The position numbers were made by a program, and so were the translations under genes. This document shows positions 8,023 to 16,804 of a DNA stretch of 64,000 bases, piece after piece. The stretch is taken from NCBI GenBank assembly GCA_003762615.1, contig RIAZ01000016.1, forward strand, positions 43,301 to 107,300, written 5' to 3'. The number at the start of each line of letters is the position of its first letter. The stretch's first letter is position 1. This stretch comes from Muribaculaceae bacterium Isolate-037 (Harlan) (GTDB lineage: Bacteria > Bacteroidota > Bacteroidia > Bacteroidales > Muribaculaceae). The notes below the pieces were generated by a model. The model searched no databases. It had not been told where the DNA came from and worked only from the letters and a program-made list of their open reading frames with translations.

Positions 8023-10461
8023 ATGAAGAGATTCAAATCTGCTATCTTGTTATGCTGGTTGTGCGTCGCAACATCTTTTGCATACGAGAAAACTCCCGAC
8101 GGGATAAAGACCACCGTCGGACAAGAGAACATCAGCATCAGCTTCATCACTCCTAAAACGGTAAGGGTCGTGAAGTCGCCTGCCGGTGAGACTGAGAAGA
8201 TGAAAACGAGCTACAGTGTGGTTGCAACTCCGGAAAATGTTGACTTCAAAGTAACGGAGAAAGGTGGCGCGACTGTTGTATCCTCAAACATCCTTTCTGT
8301 AGCGGTCAGCAAATCCGACGGTTCGCTCTCTTTCTCAAAAGCAGGAAAGAGACTGCTGAGCGAGAAAGGCTCCGGAAGTTTCAAGCCTTTTAATGATGCC
8401 GGCACCCCAGCCTATACAGTCAGACAGGCATTCTCTCTCGAAAAGGGGGAGGCTATCTACGGACTCGGTAATCTTGAGAACGGAGAACTCAACCAGCGAG
8501 GACAAAACCGTCGTCTTATGCCCGGAAATATTGAGGATGGCATACCCGTCATGGTGTCGGTGAAGGGTTACGGTATATTCTGGGACAATTATTCACCCAC
8601 CACCTTCGGTGACAATGCCAACGAAACCTATTTTGAATCGGAAGTGGGCGACATGATCGACTATTATTTCATGGCTGCCGATAATATGGAGGGCGTCATC
8701 AGCGAGATGCGTAATCTCACCGGTGAAGTGCCGATGTTCCCTCTCTGGACCTACGGTTTCTGGCAAAGCCGCGAGAGATATAAGACACAGGATGAGACAG
8801 TCGGCGTGGTGAAGAAACACCGTGAGCTTGGTGTACCTATCGACGGCATAATACAAGACTGGCAATATTGGGGCAACAATTACCTATGGAATGCCATGGA
8901 ATTCATGAATCCTGATTTCTCCAATCCTCAGAAGATGATGGACGATATACACGGCATGAACGCCCATGCGATAATCTCTATATGGTCATCTTTCGGTCCG
9001 CAGACAAAACCATACCGTGAACTTGCTGAGAAAGGACTTCTTTTCAATCTTTCGACATGGCCCCAGTCGGGCATAGCCGAACAGTGGCCTCCGCGTATGG
9101 ATTATCCGTCAGGAGTGAAAGTGTATGACGCATATAGCCCTGAGGCACGTGATATTTATTGGAACAATCTCACTCGCCTGCACAATTTCGGCATGGACGG
9201 ATGGTGGATGGACTCCACAGAACCTGACCATTTCGACTATAAGGAGGAGGATTTCAACCATCAGACGGCAGAAGGCTCTTTCCGCAAGGTGAGGAATGCA
9301 TATCCCCTTCTCACTGTCGGCGGCGTCTACGACCATCAGAGAAAGGCTTCCGACGACAAACGCGTGTTCATCCTCACCCGCTCCGGATATGCCGGACAAC
9401 AAAGATATGGATGCAACGTATGGACCGGCGATGTGTCGACAAGCTGGCAGAATCTACGTAATCAGGTGCCTGCCCTGCTTAATTTCACCATGACCGGCAA
9501 CCCGAACTCCAACTGCGACCTTGGTGGGTTCTTCTGTAATGCCTATAACAACAATGGACCCAACTCGGCAGTAAAGAATCCGTTGTTCCGCGAGCTATAC
9601 GTGCGTTGGATGCAACTTGGCGTATTCCTTCCGATGATGAGAAGTCATGGTGCCGACATCAAACGAGAGATATATTATTTCGGAGAAAAGGGGGATAACG
9701 TATATGATGCGATAGAGGATGCCATACGCCTACGGTATGCAATGCTACCGTATATCTATTCCACCTCATGGAACGTGACGAAAAACAACGGCAGCTTCAT
9801 GATGCCTCTCTCGGCATTCTATCCCGAAGATAAGAAGACATGGAACTGTAAGGATGAATATATGTTTGGCGAAAATATCCTTGTGGCTCCGATCATGAAA
9901 GCGAATTATACTCCCGAACTGATTGCAAAGACTGACGAGAACACCGGCTGGGACCGTAAGGAAAGTTTCAACGTGTCGGCTTCATCCGACCCTGATTTCA
10001 TGGCTCCGTATACCACTTCTGTATACCTCCCCAAAGGGAAATGGTGGGATTTCGAGACCAACAGATTGTATAAAGGTGGCATGAATATTGAGAAAGAGGC
10101 TACTATAAAGACTCTTCCGGTATTTATAAAAGCCGGAGCAATTCTTCCGATCGGACCGGACGTGCAATACGCTACAGAAAAGCCGTGGGACAACCTGACA
10201 ATAAATGTATATCCCGGTGCCGATGGGAAATTTACCCTCTATGAGGATGAATTTGATAACTATAATTATGAGAAAGGGAAATATTCCACCATCGATTTCA
10301 TCTGGAACGACAAGACCGGCACCCTGACAATCGATGACCGCAAAGGAGATTTCCCCGGCATGCTTAAGAACCGCCGTTTCAATGTGGTTCGCATCAGTGA
10401 GAAGGGCGCAACACCAGTCGCCGTGGATTACGACGGCAACAAGAAATCAGTGAAAATCTGA
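8023..10461 (+). CDS. Secreted GH31 family glycosidase, alpha-xylosidase-like
   Basis: An 812-residue enzyme with a Sec signal peptide (residues 1-20, ending SFA). The order is an N-terminal beta-sandwich, a TIM barrel from about residue 230 (VPMFPLWTYGFWQSRERY), then C-terminal beta domains. The nucleophile motif is DGWWMDSTEPD with catalytic Asp397. The WWMDSTEPD wording matches alpha-xylosidases and related GH31 enzymes more than classic alpha-glucosidases, so release of alpha-xylosyl or alpha-glucosyl units is inferred. The start MKRFKSAILLCWL follows an A-rich leader and its own promoter. It faces trpB2 across a shared terminator region. It is separate from the 24-41 kb cluster. Confidence 0.88.
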   Translation: MKRFKSAILLCWLCVATSFAYEKTPDGIKTTVGQENISISFITPKTVRVVKSPAGETEKMKTSYSVVATPENVDFKVTEKGGATVVSSNILSVAVSKSDGSLSFSKAGKRLLSEKGSGSFKPFNDAGTPAYTVRQAFSLEKGEAIYGLGNLENGELNQRGQNRRLMPGNIEDGIPVMVSVKGYGIFWDNYSPTTFGDNANETYFESEVGDMIDYYFMAADNMEGVISEMRNLTGEVPMFPLWTYGFWQSRERYKTQDETVGVVKKHRELGVPIDGIIQDWQYWGNNYLWNAMEFMNPDFSNPQKMMDDIHGMNAHAIISIWSSFGPQTKPYRELAEKGLLFNLSTWPQSGIAEQWPPRMDYPSGVKVYDAYSPEARDIYWNNLTRLHNFGMDGWWMDSTEPDHFDYKEEDFNHQTAEGSFRKVRNAYPLLTVGGVYDHQRKASDDKRVFILTRSGYAGQQRYGCNVWTGDVSTSWQNLRNQVPALLNFTMTGNPNSNCDLGGFFCNAYNNNGPNSAVKNPLFRELYVRWMQLGVFLPMMRSHGADIKREIYYFGEKGDNVYDAIEDAIRLRYAMLPYIYSTSWNVTKNNGSFMMPLSAFYPEDKKTWNCKDEYMFGENILVAPIMKANYTPELIAKTDENTGWDRKESFNVSASSDPDFMAPYTTSVYLPKGKWWDFETNRLYKGGMNIEKEATIKTLPVFIKAGAILPIGPDVQYATEKPWDNLTINVYPGADGKFTLYEDEFDNYNYEKGKYSTIDFIWNDKTGTLTIDDRKGDFPGMLKNRRFNVVRISEKGATPVAVDYDGNKKSVKI

Positions 10462-10495
10462 CAGATAAGCCGGAATAGAAGAAATAAAAAAATGC

Positions 10496-10536
10496 CGTTG
10501 ATGACAATATTGTCATCAACGACATTTTCGTTTTTA
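10496..10536. terminator. Perfect 26-bp palindrome, terminator between convergent genes
   Basis: Arms CGTTGATGACAAT (10496-10508) and its exact complement (10509-10521) form a hairpin, followed by a T-rich tract. The GH31 and trpB2 genes converge here, so it may serve both. Confidence 0.75.
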
Positions 10537-10542
10537 CGGTCC

Positions 10543-10614
10543 TTATTGTCAATTCTGTCAATATCGTCATTACTGTCATTATTGACATTATTGACATTAT
10601 TGACATTATTGACA
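10543..10614. repeat. 9-bp minisatellite (TTATTGACA), eight units
   Basis: Eight consecutive 9-bp units: four exact TTATTGACA copies (10579-10614) preceded by four degenerate ones (for example ATTCTGTCA, TTACTGTCA). It lies between the terminator and the trpB2 stop. All frames remain open through it only because the unit is a multiple of three. Confidence 0.85.
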
Positions 10615-10628
10615 AGCTCGGTCGGATA

Positions 10629-11990
10629 TCAGAGGATTTTATCCAGCTTATCGGTGTTTGCCTTTATCTCGGCGTCAGGCACCTCATAATCGGCAAGGTC
10701 TCCGCTGTGATACTGGTCGTAGGCAGCCATATCGATGAGTCCGTGACCCGACAGGTTGAACAGGATGACCGGAGCCGTTCCCTCCTCGTTGGCACGACGT
10801 GCCTCGCGTATGGCAGCGGCTATGGCATGGCTGCTCTCAGGCGCGGGGATGATACCCTCGCTGCGGGCAAAGAGATGTGCGGCGGCAAACGTCTCTGTCT
10901 GCGGTATGTCTACTGCATCTATGAAGCCTTGTGAACGCAACTTGCTGACCACTGCGCCCGCACCATGGTAACGCAATCCGCCGGCATGGATATTGGCGGG
11001 AGCAAAGTCATGTCCGAGGGTATACATCGGTATCAGCGGAGTGTAGCCTGCCTCATCTCCGAAATCATATTGGAACACACCCTTCGTAAGTTTCGGGCAA
11101 GACTGCGGCTCAGCAGCCACGAAACGGGTGTTGCGTTCTCCGGAGAAATTATGACGCAAGAACGGGAAAGTTATGCCGGAGAAGTTGCTGCCTCCGCCGA
11201 AGCAACCGATCACGATGTCGGGGTATTCACCTGCCATCTCCATCTGTTTCTCGGCTTCCAGACCAATCACTGTCTGATGAAGTGCTACATGGTTGAGTAC
11301 AGAACCGAGCGTATACTTACAGTTGGGGGTAGTCGTGGCAAGTTCCACAGCCTCGGAGATCGCCGTACCGAGCGACCCTTGATAATTCGGATGCTCAGTG
11401 ATAATCTTGCGTCCGGCTTTTGTCGACATACTGGGGGATGCCACCACCTCCGCACCGTAAGTCTCCATGATGGAACGGCGGTAAGGTTTCTGATGATAGC
11501 TCACCTTCACCATATATACAGCAAGCTCAAGACCGAAATGACGAGCGGCAAGCGAAAGAGCCGCGCCCCACTGTCCGGCGCCCGTCTCTGTCGTGATATT
11601 AGTGATGCCCTGTTTCTTGGCATAATACGCCTGCGGTATAGCGGAGTTCAGTTTATGTGAACCTACCGGACTGACGCTCTCATTCTTGAAATAGATATGT
11701 GCCTTAGTACCGAGAGCCTTCTCCAGACCACGAGCACGCACGAGTGGTGTCGGACGCCATATACGATACATATCGCGCACCTCCTCCGGGATCTCAATCC
11801 ATTTGTCAGTATCATTCAGTTCCTGTCGGGCAGCCTCCTCTGTGAAGACAGGGAACAGATCCTCCGCTTTAAGAGGCTCCTTTGTGGCAGGATTAAGCAA
11901 AGGGTTCGGTTTCTCCGGCATTTCCGCCAGCACGTTATACCATGCAGTCGGTATATCTTTCTCTTGAAGAATAAATTTCTTTGATTCCAT
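10629..11990 (-). CDS. trpB: TrpB2-type tryptophan synthase beta-like enzyme
   Basis: A 453-residue PLP enzyme of the longer TrpB2 group. The PLP lysine lies in SPVGSHKLNSA (Lys113) and the phosphate-binding loop is CFGGGSNFSG. The catalytic-region ETGAGQWG and the late LSGHGLIDMAAYD are also present. It joins indole and serine to make tryptophan. TrpB2 proteins often act without TrpA, for example in indole salvage, and here no trpA or other trp gene is nearby. The N-terminal extension before DMYRIWRPTPL is typical of TrpB2. It ends next to the 9-bp repeat and faces GH31. Confidence 0.9.
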   Translation of the reverse strand: MESKKFILQEKDIPTAWYNVLAEMPEKPNPLLNPATKEPLKAEDLFPVFTEEAARQELNDTDKWIEIPEEVRDMYRIWRPTPLVRARGLEKALGTKAHIYFKNESVSPVGSHKLNSAIPQAYYAKKQGITNITTETGAGQWGAALSLAARHFGLELAVYMVKVSYHQKPYRRSIMETYGAEVVASPSMSTKAGRKIITEHPNYQGSLGTAISEAVELATTTPNCKYTLGSVLNHVALHQTVIGLEAEKQMEMAGEYPDIVIGCFGGGSNFSGITFPFLRHNFSGERNTRFVAAEPQSCPKLTKGVFQYDFGDEAGYTPLIPMYTLGHDFAPANIHAGGLRYHGAGAVVSKLRSQGFIDAVDIPQTETFAAAHLFARSEGIIPAPESSHAIAAAIREARRANEEGTAPVILFNLSGHGLIDMAAYDQYHSGDLADYEVPDAEIKANTDKLDKIL

Positions 11991-12163
11991 GTATTTTTAT
12001 TAAATTTTCCTTTCAGACTGCAAATTTATACAAAAAATCGGACAAGTAAAACAACCCAATAACGATAACCAAGCCGATATTCAATTTTTAGTCCATTACT
12101 AAGGTCTGCAAACTCCCATATTTCCCATAAATGAATGCACTGCAAACAATGGAATATTCCTGG

Positions 12164-12328
12164 CATCCCCACACTTTTATGGGAGAATATCCAAGATATC
12201 CCTACATTTTTATGGGGGAATAATCACGACATCCCCACACTTTTATGGGGGAATAATCACGACATCCCCACACTTTTATGGGGGAATAATCACGACATCC
12301 CCACACTTTTATGGGGGAATAATATTGA
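12164..12328. repeat. Orphan five-unit 33-bp direct-repeat array
   Basis: Units start at 12164, 12197, 12230, 12263 and 12296, exactly 33 bp apart. The middle units are identical and the outer ones slightly diverged. Each contains CCCCACACTTTTATGGG. The core ACACTTTT (AAAAGTGT on the minus strand) is shared with the 7.6-kb array, which has the same period and copy number. An open frame runs through it because 33 is a multiple of three; I do not regard it as a gene. No AAA_14 gene lies beside this copy. Confidence 0.85.
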
Positions 12329-12393
12329 TATGTACGTCCTAATTGACAATAAATATACCGTATTTGCACTCCTCGACTATTGAGAATAACCGA

Positions 12394-13035
12394 TTATTTA
12401 TTCCATTTGATATATTCCACAAAAGTTTCATAAAGCGTTTCATTAGATTTTATAATCCAATACTTAAAGCCTAAAAATTCAGCCTTGGAATCCAATTCTT
12501 CTATAATCGCATTTTTATTCTCATCTGTTGGATTATCAAGCCAAGATATTACAATTGACTGAAAATTTGTAATTTTTGAAACAGCATACTCATAAAATAA
12601 TTGTTCTCTAATGTTTCTTATCTGTTTTGTTCCATTAAAAATCCGTTTTAAAAGACTAATTGTCATATCAATACTCTCTGACGATAAGCCTTCACTTGAA
12701 AAAACAGCCTGCGCATTAGGAAAATCCAAATATTGCCGAATCTCCTCCTCAATATTATCCTCCGTAGGAGTAACCAAATCATTAAACAATGACGATTTCT
12801 TCCCATTGCAATAACTGCAACTCAAATATAAATTAGACCATTCAAATTTCAATTCAGGATACTTATCTCTACTTTTATGATGCTCTACCTGAAAATCTGT
12901 AATACGGATTCTCTCACATAAATAGCATTTCCCGTTTTGATCTGCCCTAAGTTGCCTGACAACATCCTCCCCCGTCCAAGCCAAACGTTTGGATAAAGAA
13001 ATCGGCACTTCTGAATGCTTATAAATCTTTATCAT
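12394..13035 (-). CDS. ptuB: HNH endonuclease, PtuB-like (Septu defence)
   Basis: A 213-residue protein with an HNH nuclease core in its N-terminal half. It has a first zinc pair CYLCER (around 37-42), then VEHHKSRDKYPELKFEWSNL with the catalytic His-His and Asn, then a second pair CSYCNGKK. The C-terminal half is helical and unrecognised. It starts 3 bp after the stop of the upstream ATPase gene, so the two are co-expressed. An ATPase followed by an HNH protein is the gene pair of Septu anti-phage systems, in which the ATPase complex controls DNA cleavage. The assignment rests on gene order and motifs, not on a search. Confidence 0.75.
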   Translation of the reverse strand: MIKIYKHSEVPISLSKRLAWTGEDVVRQLRADQNGKCYLCERIRITDFQVEHHKSRDKYPELKFEWSNLYLSCSYCNGKKSSLFNDLVTPTEDNIEEEIRQYLDFPNAQAVFSSEGLSSESIDMTISLLKRIFNGTKQIRNIREQLFYEYAVSKITNFQSIVISWLDNPTDENKNAIIEELDSKAEFLGFKYWIIKSNETLYETFVEYIKWNK

Positions 13036-13038
13036 ATC

Positions 13039-14280
13039 TCAGAACAACTGCTTTATCTTACTGTTATACTTGATTTCAAGTTGACGATATGCACCAACCA
13101 ATTCAGGAGAAGTTGCCTCCGGTATTTTCTTGAAGTCAACCACCAATTGTCTTGCTGTCATTCTTTCCATATCTGACAAAGATTCTTTATTAAGAAGCAT
13201 TTCCAGTTCCCTATATCTCTGACGGGCATAATCAGAATCTGTTGATACGCCAAAATATCCTTCTGTGAGAGCTTGATATGAATAATCCGTAAGATTAGTT
13301 ATAGGTTCTTGATGTTCAAGATCATAAGCAGTGGCGTTTGGCAATGAACTCAACACAAATGGAGAATGAGACGTCACTATAAACTGAATGTTAGGGAAAA
13401 GAGTCGTCAACATTGGCAAAATCATCTTCTGAAGTTTCAGATGCAAGTGAGTCTCTATCTCATCAATCATAACAATTCCCGGTTTACTGAATTCCATCGA
13501 CAAACTGCCGTCAGACTGCATCCTTAAGATTAGATCTGCAACTATATCCAGAATCGCGACAAAGCCATCGGAAAGTTCTGTGAATTTAAAACTCTTGCCA
13601 TTTGTAAGTATTTTAAATGAATAATCCTTATAATTAAACTTAAGTTTCAGATTCTCATCTTCAAAAAACTTACACAATATATCCTCAAAATTATCAATCC
13701 ATTTCTTAATATCATCGGCATCGCCATTCATATTTTCATTCCGAGCCAATGCCTCTTGTATTTTTAAATCAGAAAGAAAGTTAAGTAATTGGGACGTAAG
13801 ATTAAAACCCATATCCCCATTTGCTGACAATACAGGTTTAGTCGGATTTTTAGGTTCCAAAATATCCGTTTTACGGGCTGCTTTATAAAAAGCTATTATA
13901 AAATTCCCATCCTGATAATCATTAATAAAGCCATATCCATCGGCAAATGACACGTTCACCTTATCATAAAGACCATCATACTTCTTCTGATAGTCTGTCA
14001 ATGCTGCCTTTGCATGAATATATTCAGGACTACCCTTTTCACTCTCTTTTATAGCATCTTCTTTTGACTTTATCCATTCATGATAATTAAGGAAAGTGAG
14101 ATCAATATCATTTTTTATTTTTCCCAGAAATTCCGCAATCGCATTAAGAAGCACGGTCTTTCCGCTACCATTCTTACCTGTCAGAATCAGATGTGGGGAA
14201 TTCTCATCTGCAATCTGAATTGATATGTCCTGTAGATGATACAGTTTATTAACATGTATTCCTGATATATATCTATTCAT
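13039..14280 (-). CDS. ptuA: AAA family ATPase, PtuA-like (Septu defence)
   Basis: I chose the ATG at 14280 (413 residues), preceded by an A-rich leader; an upstream TTG at 14340 is in frame but less likely. Near the N-terminus lies Walker A GKNGSGKT. A long helical insert follows, then FTELSDGFVAILDI (signature-like), Walker B PGIVMIDEIETHLH and the switch histidine in FIVTSHSPFVL. This is the RecF/OLD-like ABC ATPase layout of PtuA. It is the first gene of a two-gene operon with the HNH nuclease. It probably senses infection and gates the nuclease. The base composition is AT-rich relative to flanking housekeeping genes, consistent with horizontal gain. Confidence 0.78.
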   Translation of the reverse strand: MNRYISGIHVNKLYHLQDISIQIADENSPHLILTGKNGSGKTVLLNAIAEFLGKIKNDIDLTFLNYHEWIKSKEDAIKESEKGSPEYIHAKAALTDYQKKYDGLYDKVNVSFADGYGFINDYQDGNFIIAFYKAARKTDILEPKNPTKPVLSANGDMGFNLTSQLLNFLSDLKIQEALARNENMNGDADDIKKWIDNFEDILCKFFEDENLKLKFNYKDYSFKILTNGKSFKFTELSDGFVAILDIVADLILRMQSDGSLSMEFSKPGIVMIDEIETHLHLKLQKMILPMLTTLFPNIQFIVTSHSPFVLSSLPNATAYDLEHQEPITNLTDYSYQALTEGYFGVSTDSDYARQRYRELEMLLNKESLSDMERMTARQLVVDFKKIPEATSPELVGAYRQLEIKYNSKIKQLF

Positions 14281-14486
14281 ACGATTTTTTTGTGGGATAT
14301 TATTCGCATTCTCCTTACAGCAGTCCCATATTATTTTCAATTACATTAATTGAAAATAAGAAGTTTTGCTTTCAAGAACGCAAATATCTGTTAATGTTGC
14401 GAAGATACTAATTGTTTTCAGCATAAAAAAATATTACTGACCTTTAGTAAAAAATAAAATGCGATTATTTAGCATCTAAAACTATC

Positions 14487-14553
14487 ACGGAGTACACAAA
14501 GAGCTCGGAAGGAATCAAATATACGGAGTTCTCCGTGTTCACTGCGGTTGAAC
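14487..14553. repeat. Dispersed repeat, copy 1 (ACGGAGT...CTCCGTG...TGCGGTT)
   Basis: About 66 bp aligning base for base along most of its length with 16805-16870, in the same direction. Shared blocks are ACGGAGTnCAC, GCTCGGA, TCTCCGTG and CTGCGGTT. The rest of the gap 14341-14615 is AT-rich and shows no gene. Confidence 0.7.
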
Positions 14554-14615
14554 CTTACCATTGAGTATCACGTTACCTTAAAAATCGTATTTTTCGCAAT
14601 CTTTTTGGGAAAAAC

Positions 14616-14646
14616 TTTGGGATTTGAAAGAAAACCTCTAAATTTG
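14616..14646 (+). promoter_or_regulatory. Strong Bacteroidetes promoter for the structured RNA
   Basis: TTTG at 14616-14619 and TAAATTTG at 14639-14646 are 19 bp apart, a full match to the TTTG/TAnnTTTG consensus. Transcription should start near 14653. Confidence 0.75.
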
Positions 14647-14652
14647 CAGTCA

Positions 14653-14970
14653 CAGACCGCCTCGCAGAAGCCTCGGTCCGGGGTAACGAGGGACGGGATG
14701 TGACAGACATTTTAAGAAAGCGTTTATCCACGCTTATCCCGGCCACTTGAAATTCTCGCAAAATTTCTTACCAAAGCCAAGGATATAGCAACGATAGATG
14801 CCCGTGGTATGTAATATTTAGCTTCCGGCAAACATCTCGTGAGAGATATGCCGGTGGCATACATTACATATATAAGCGTGGGCTTCTGCGTTGCTGTCCG
14901 ACTTTGGTAAGGCAATGCGAGAAGCCTCAAGTGGTAGGATGGCAACCGATACAGACTCCTACGCTTTTTT
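14653..14970 (+). ncRNA. Structured non-coding RNA with long rod, possibly 6S RNA
   Basis: A consensus promoter, several nested helices and a terminator define a transcript of about 318 nt with no convincing ORF. A 5' hairpin pairs CCGCCTCG with CGAG/CGG (14657-14697). The main rod (14743-14934) has five consecutive long-range helices. These are CCACTTGA with TCAAGTGG, TTCTCGCA with TGCGAGAA, CTTACCAAAG (14767-14776) with CTTTGGTAAG (14902-14911), AGCAACG with CGTTGCT, and GCCC with GGGC. The apical CCGGCA/TGCCGG hairpin tops it. A 190-nt interrupted rod with internal loops resembles 6S RNA. The extra 5' domain is unusual, so the identity is tentative. Confidence 0.6.
14934..14970 (+). terminator. 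Terminator of the structured RNA
   Basis: GTAGGA (14934-14939) pairs with TCCTAC (14957-14962), followed by GCTTTTTT. It starts right at the foot of the rod. Confidence 0.7.
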
Positions 14971-15025
14971 CATAAAATAACTTGCCGACGAGGGGATGAC
15001 CGAGGCTTATATAAAACAACTCAAC

Positions 15026-16717
15026 ATGAAAAAACTATTACTTTTCATCATGACGATGCTAATCGCAAGCATTCCCACGCATGCAGCGGTAGGCGATGAA
15101 TTTGAAATTGACGGTCTCAAATATGCCGTCACTTCCGAGGGAAATCCCGCTACCGTATCTGTTACCGGTTACACCGGAGAACCCACAACCGTCAATATCC
15201 CGGAAGCAGTCACCTTCCAGGATCAAGAATACACTGTAGTCGAAATCCATTCACAGGCTTTTATGTATTGTCCATCATTAACTGATGTGACAATTCCTTA
15301 TTCTGTCAGAATCATTGGAAAGATGGCTTTCACAGGCACACCAATAACAAATGTAATTATTGGAGAATCTGTTGAATTTATAGGGGATTCAGCCTTTGAA
15401 GGATGTAAAAATTTAACCAAAATCTCTATCCCTAATTCTGTTGAGACAATAGGGAAGATGGGATTTAGTGGTTGCAACTCCCTAAAAGAAATAGACTTCG
15501 GAGAAAACCTAAATCTTATTGACGTTGCTGCTTTTATCGGATGCAGTTCGCTAACTAAGATTGATTTTGGAGATAATTTCACCAATATTCTACAAGCTGC
15601 TTTTGAAGATTGCACATCCCTAACAGAAGTAAGGATTGGGAAGAGTGGAGCAACGATTGATGATGAAGCATTCGCTTCATGTGAATCCCTTACCGATTTT
15701 ATAATGGAGGGACCCGTAGTGATGCATGATGATCCATTTAACAAATGCACCAATTTAAAGAAATTAGATTTCCCGGAAGGCAGTTCACTTCGTGGGAGTG
15801 CATTGGCTGGATCTTCCGTGACCGAGATTTCCATGAAAAATCCAAAAGACATTTTCGATGGGGCTTTCATCGGATGTTACACTCTTGAGACAATAAACGT
15901 GGAAGGTTCGGGATATATTTCCATAGATGGTGTTTTATTTTTGAATGGAGCATTACTAATCCAATATCCTGCCGGGAAAAAGAATGAGACTTACGAAGTG
16001 CCGATCCATGTTGCTGAGATCTCCGAATATGCATTCTTCGGTTGCAAAAATCTCAAAAAGTTGACATTAACGCCTCATGTAAAGGAAATCAGACTGAGTA
16101 CTTTCAACAACTGCTCCTCCTTGGAGGAGATTTATGCCTTCCCGTTTGATGTGCCTACATGTCCTGAGTTCAAAGGTTGTTCTGACAATATGACACTCTA
16201 TGTACCATTCGGAATGGAGGATAAGTATGATAATAGCGACTGGGATTATAGAGTCGGCTCAATACGTGGAATACCAACATTAGAAATTCCACAAATCATA
16301 TCTAAAGAACTACACGTTGGAGAAACCTTCTTAATTGAACCTGACATAGTAATAAATCCAGAATTCCCATTTTTGCATGGATTGACTACTGAAGTAAAAG
16401 AATGGTATTTTGACACCCTACCTGAGAATACTGAGGTGATCACTATTGAAGATAATGGGGTTGTAACCGCCAAAAACGAAGGTCGGGCAATAGGCGAATA
16501 TATGCTCATTGATGAATACGGAGGAGAATACTATGGTGGATTTGATATCACGGTCACAAATGAAGCCGGTGTAGACAGCATCGGCTCCGATGAAAACAAT
16601 GCTCCGGCAGAATATTACAACATGAACGGAATTCGTGTGAATCCCAAATCTCTTACTCCAGGAATATACATCAAACGCCAAGGCAACAAATCCTACAAAA
16701 TTGTAATACCGGAATAA
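15026..16717 (+). CDS. Secreted BspA-like leucine-rich repeat protein
   Basis: The ATG at 15026 gives a clean signal peptide (KKLLLFIMTMLIASIPTHA); an ATG 30 bp upstream adds ten residues before it and is less likely. About residues 60-380 are BspA-type LRR_5 repeats (phrases such as IPNSVETIGKMGFSGCNSLKEI, with phenylalanine and cysteine positions repeating). A bacterial Ig-like segment follows (ISKELHVGETFLIEPD... VVTAKNEG). The end reads YYNMNGIRVNPKSLTPGIYI, a C-terminal tail common in large secreted Bacteroidales proteins and likely a sorting or surface signal. Such proteins bind host or bacterial surfaces. A terminator follows. Confidence 0.85.
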   Translation: MKKLLLFIMTMLIASIPTHAAVGDEFEIDGLKYAVTSEGNPATVSVTGYTGEPTTVNIPEAVTFQDQEYTVVEIHSQAFMYCPSLTDVTIPYSVRIIGKMAFTGTPITNVIIGESVEFIGDSAFEGCKNLTKISIPNSVETIGKMGFSGCNSLKEIDFGENLNLIDVAAFIGCSSLTKIDFGDNFTNILQAAFEDCTSLTEVRIGKSGATIDDEAFASCESLTDFIMEGPVVMHDDPFNKCTNLKKLDFPEGSSLRGSALAGSSVTEISMKNPKDIFDGAFIGCYTLETINVEGSGYISIDGVLFLNGALLIQYPAGKKNETYEVPIHVAEISEYAFFGCKNLKKLTLTPHVKEIRLSTFNNCSSLEEIYAFPFDVPTCPEFKGCSDNMTLYVPFGMEDKYDNSDWDYRVGSIRGIPTLEIPQIISKELHVGETFLIEPDIVINPEFPFLHGLTTEVKEWYFDTLPENTEVITIEDNGVVTAKNEGRAIGEYMLIDEYGGEYYGGFDITVTNEAGVDSIGSDENNAPAEYYNMNGIRVNPKSLTPGIYIKRQGNKSYKIVIPE

Positions 16718-16742
16718 CCCACTGACTCATTCCACTCCTTAC

Positions 16743-16782
16743 GACCGTCCCCCGAACCAAATCGGAGGACGGTCTTTCTTTT
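16743..16782 (+). terminator. Terminator after the BspA-like gene
   Basis: GACCGTCC (16743-16750) pairs with GGACGGTC (16767-16774), followed by a T-rich run. Confidence 0.75.
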
Positions 16783-16804
16783 GTGCTCCCTACGGTTAAA
16801 AACT

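Noticed and set aside
10492..10689. Leucine/serine-rich open frame over the terminator and 9-bp repeat
   Set aside because: It is produced by the repeat and runs antisense into trpB2; codon content is just repeat translation.
7639..12328. CRISPR array for the two 33-bp repeat sets
   Set aside because: The units are contiguous with no variable spacers of 30 bp or so between them, and no cas gene is present.
12135..12383. Open frame of 82 codons with an 11-residue repeat (NNHDIPTLLWG)
   Set aside because: It exists only because the 33-bp DNA repeat unit is a multiple of three and lacks stops. There is no promoter, signal or non-repeat domain, and the DNA units are conserved as DNA.
12394..14280. 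Restriction-modification system
   Set aside because: An HNH nuclease is present but there is no methyltransferase or specificity protein; the partner is an ATPase, which suits Septu better.
14653..14970. Retron msr-msd RNA next to the PtuA/PtuB pair
   Set aside because: Septu genes occur as retron effectors, but no reverse transcriptase is encoded in the neighbourhood and the RNA has its own terminator facing away from the pair.
14653..14970. tmRNA or RNase P RNA
   Set aside because: No tag-peptide frame or tRNA-like acceptor end for tmRNA, and no conserved RNase P core sequences were found.
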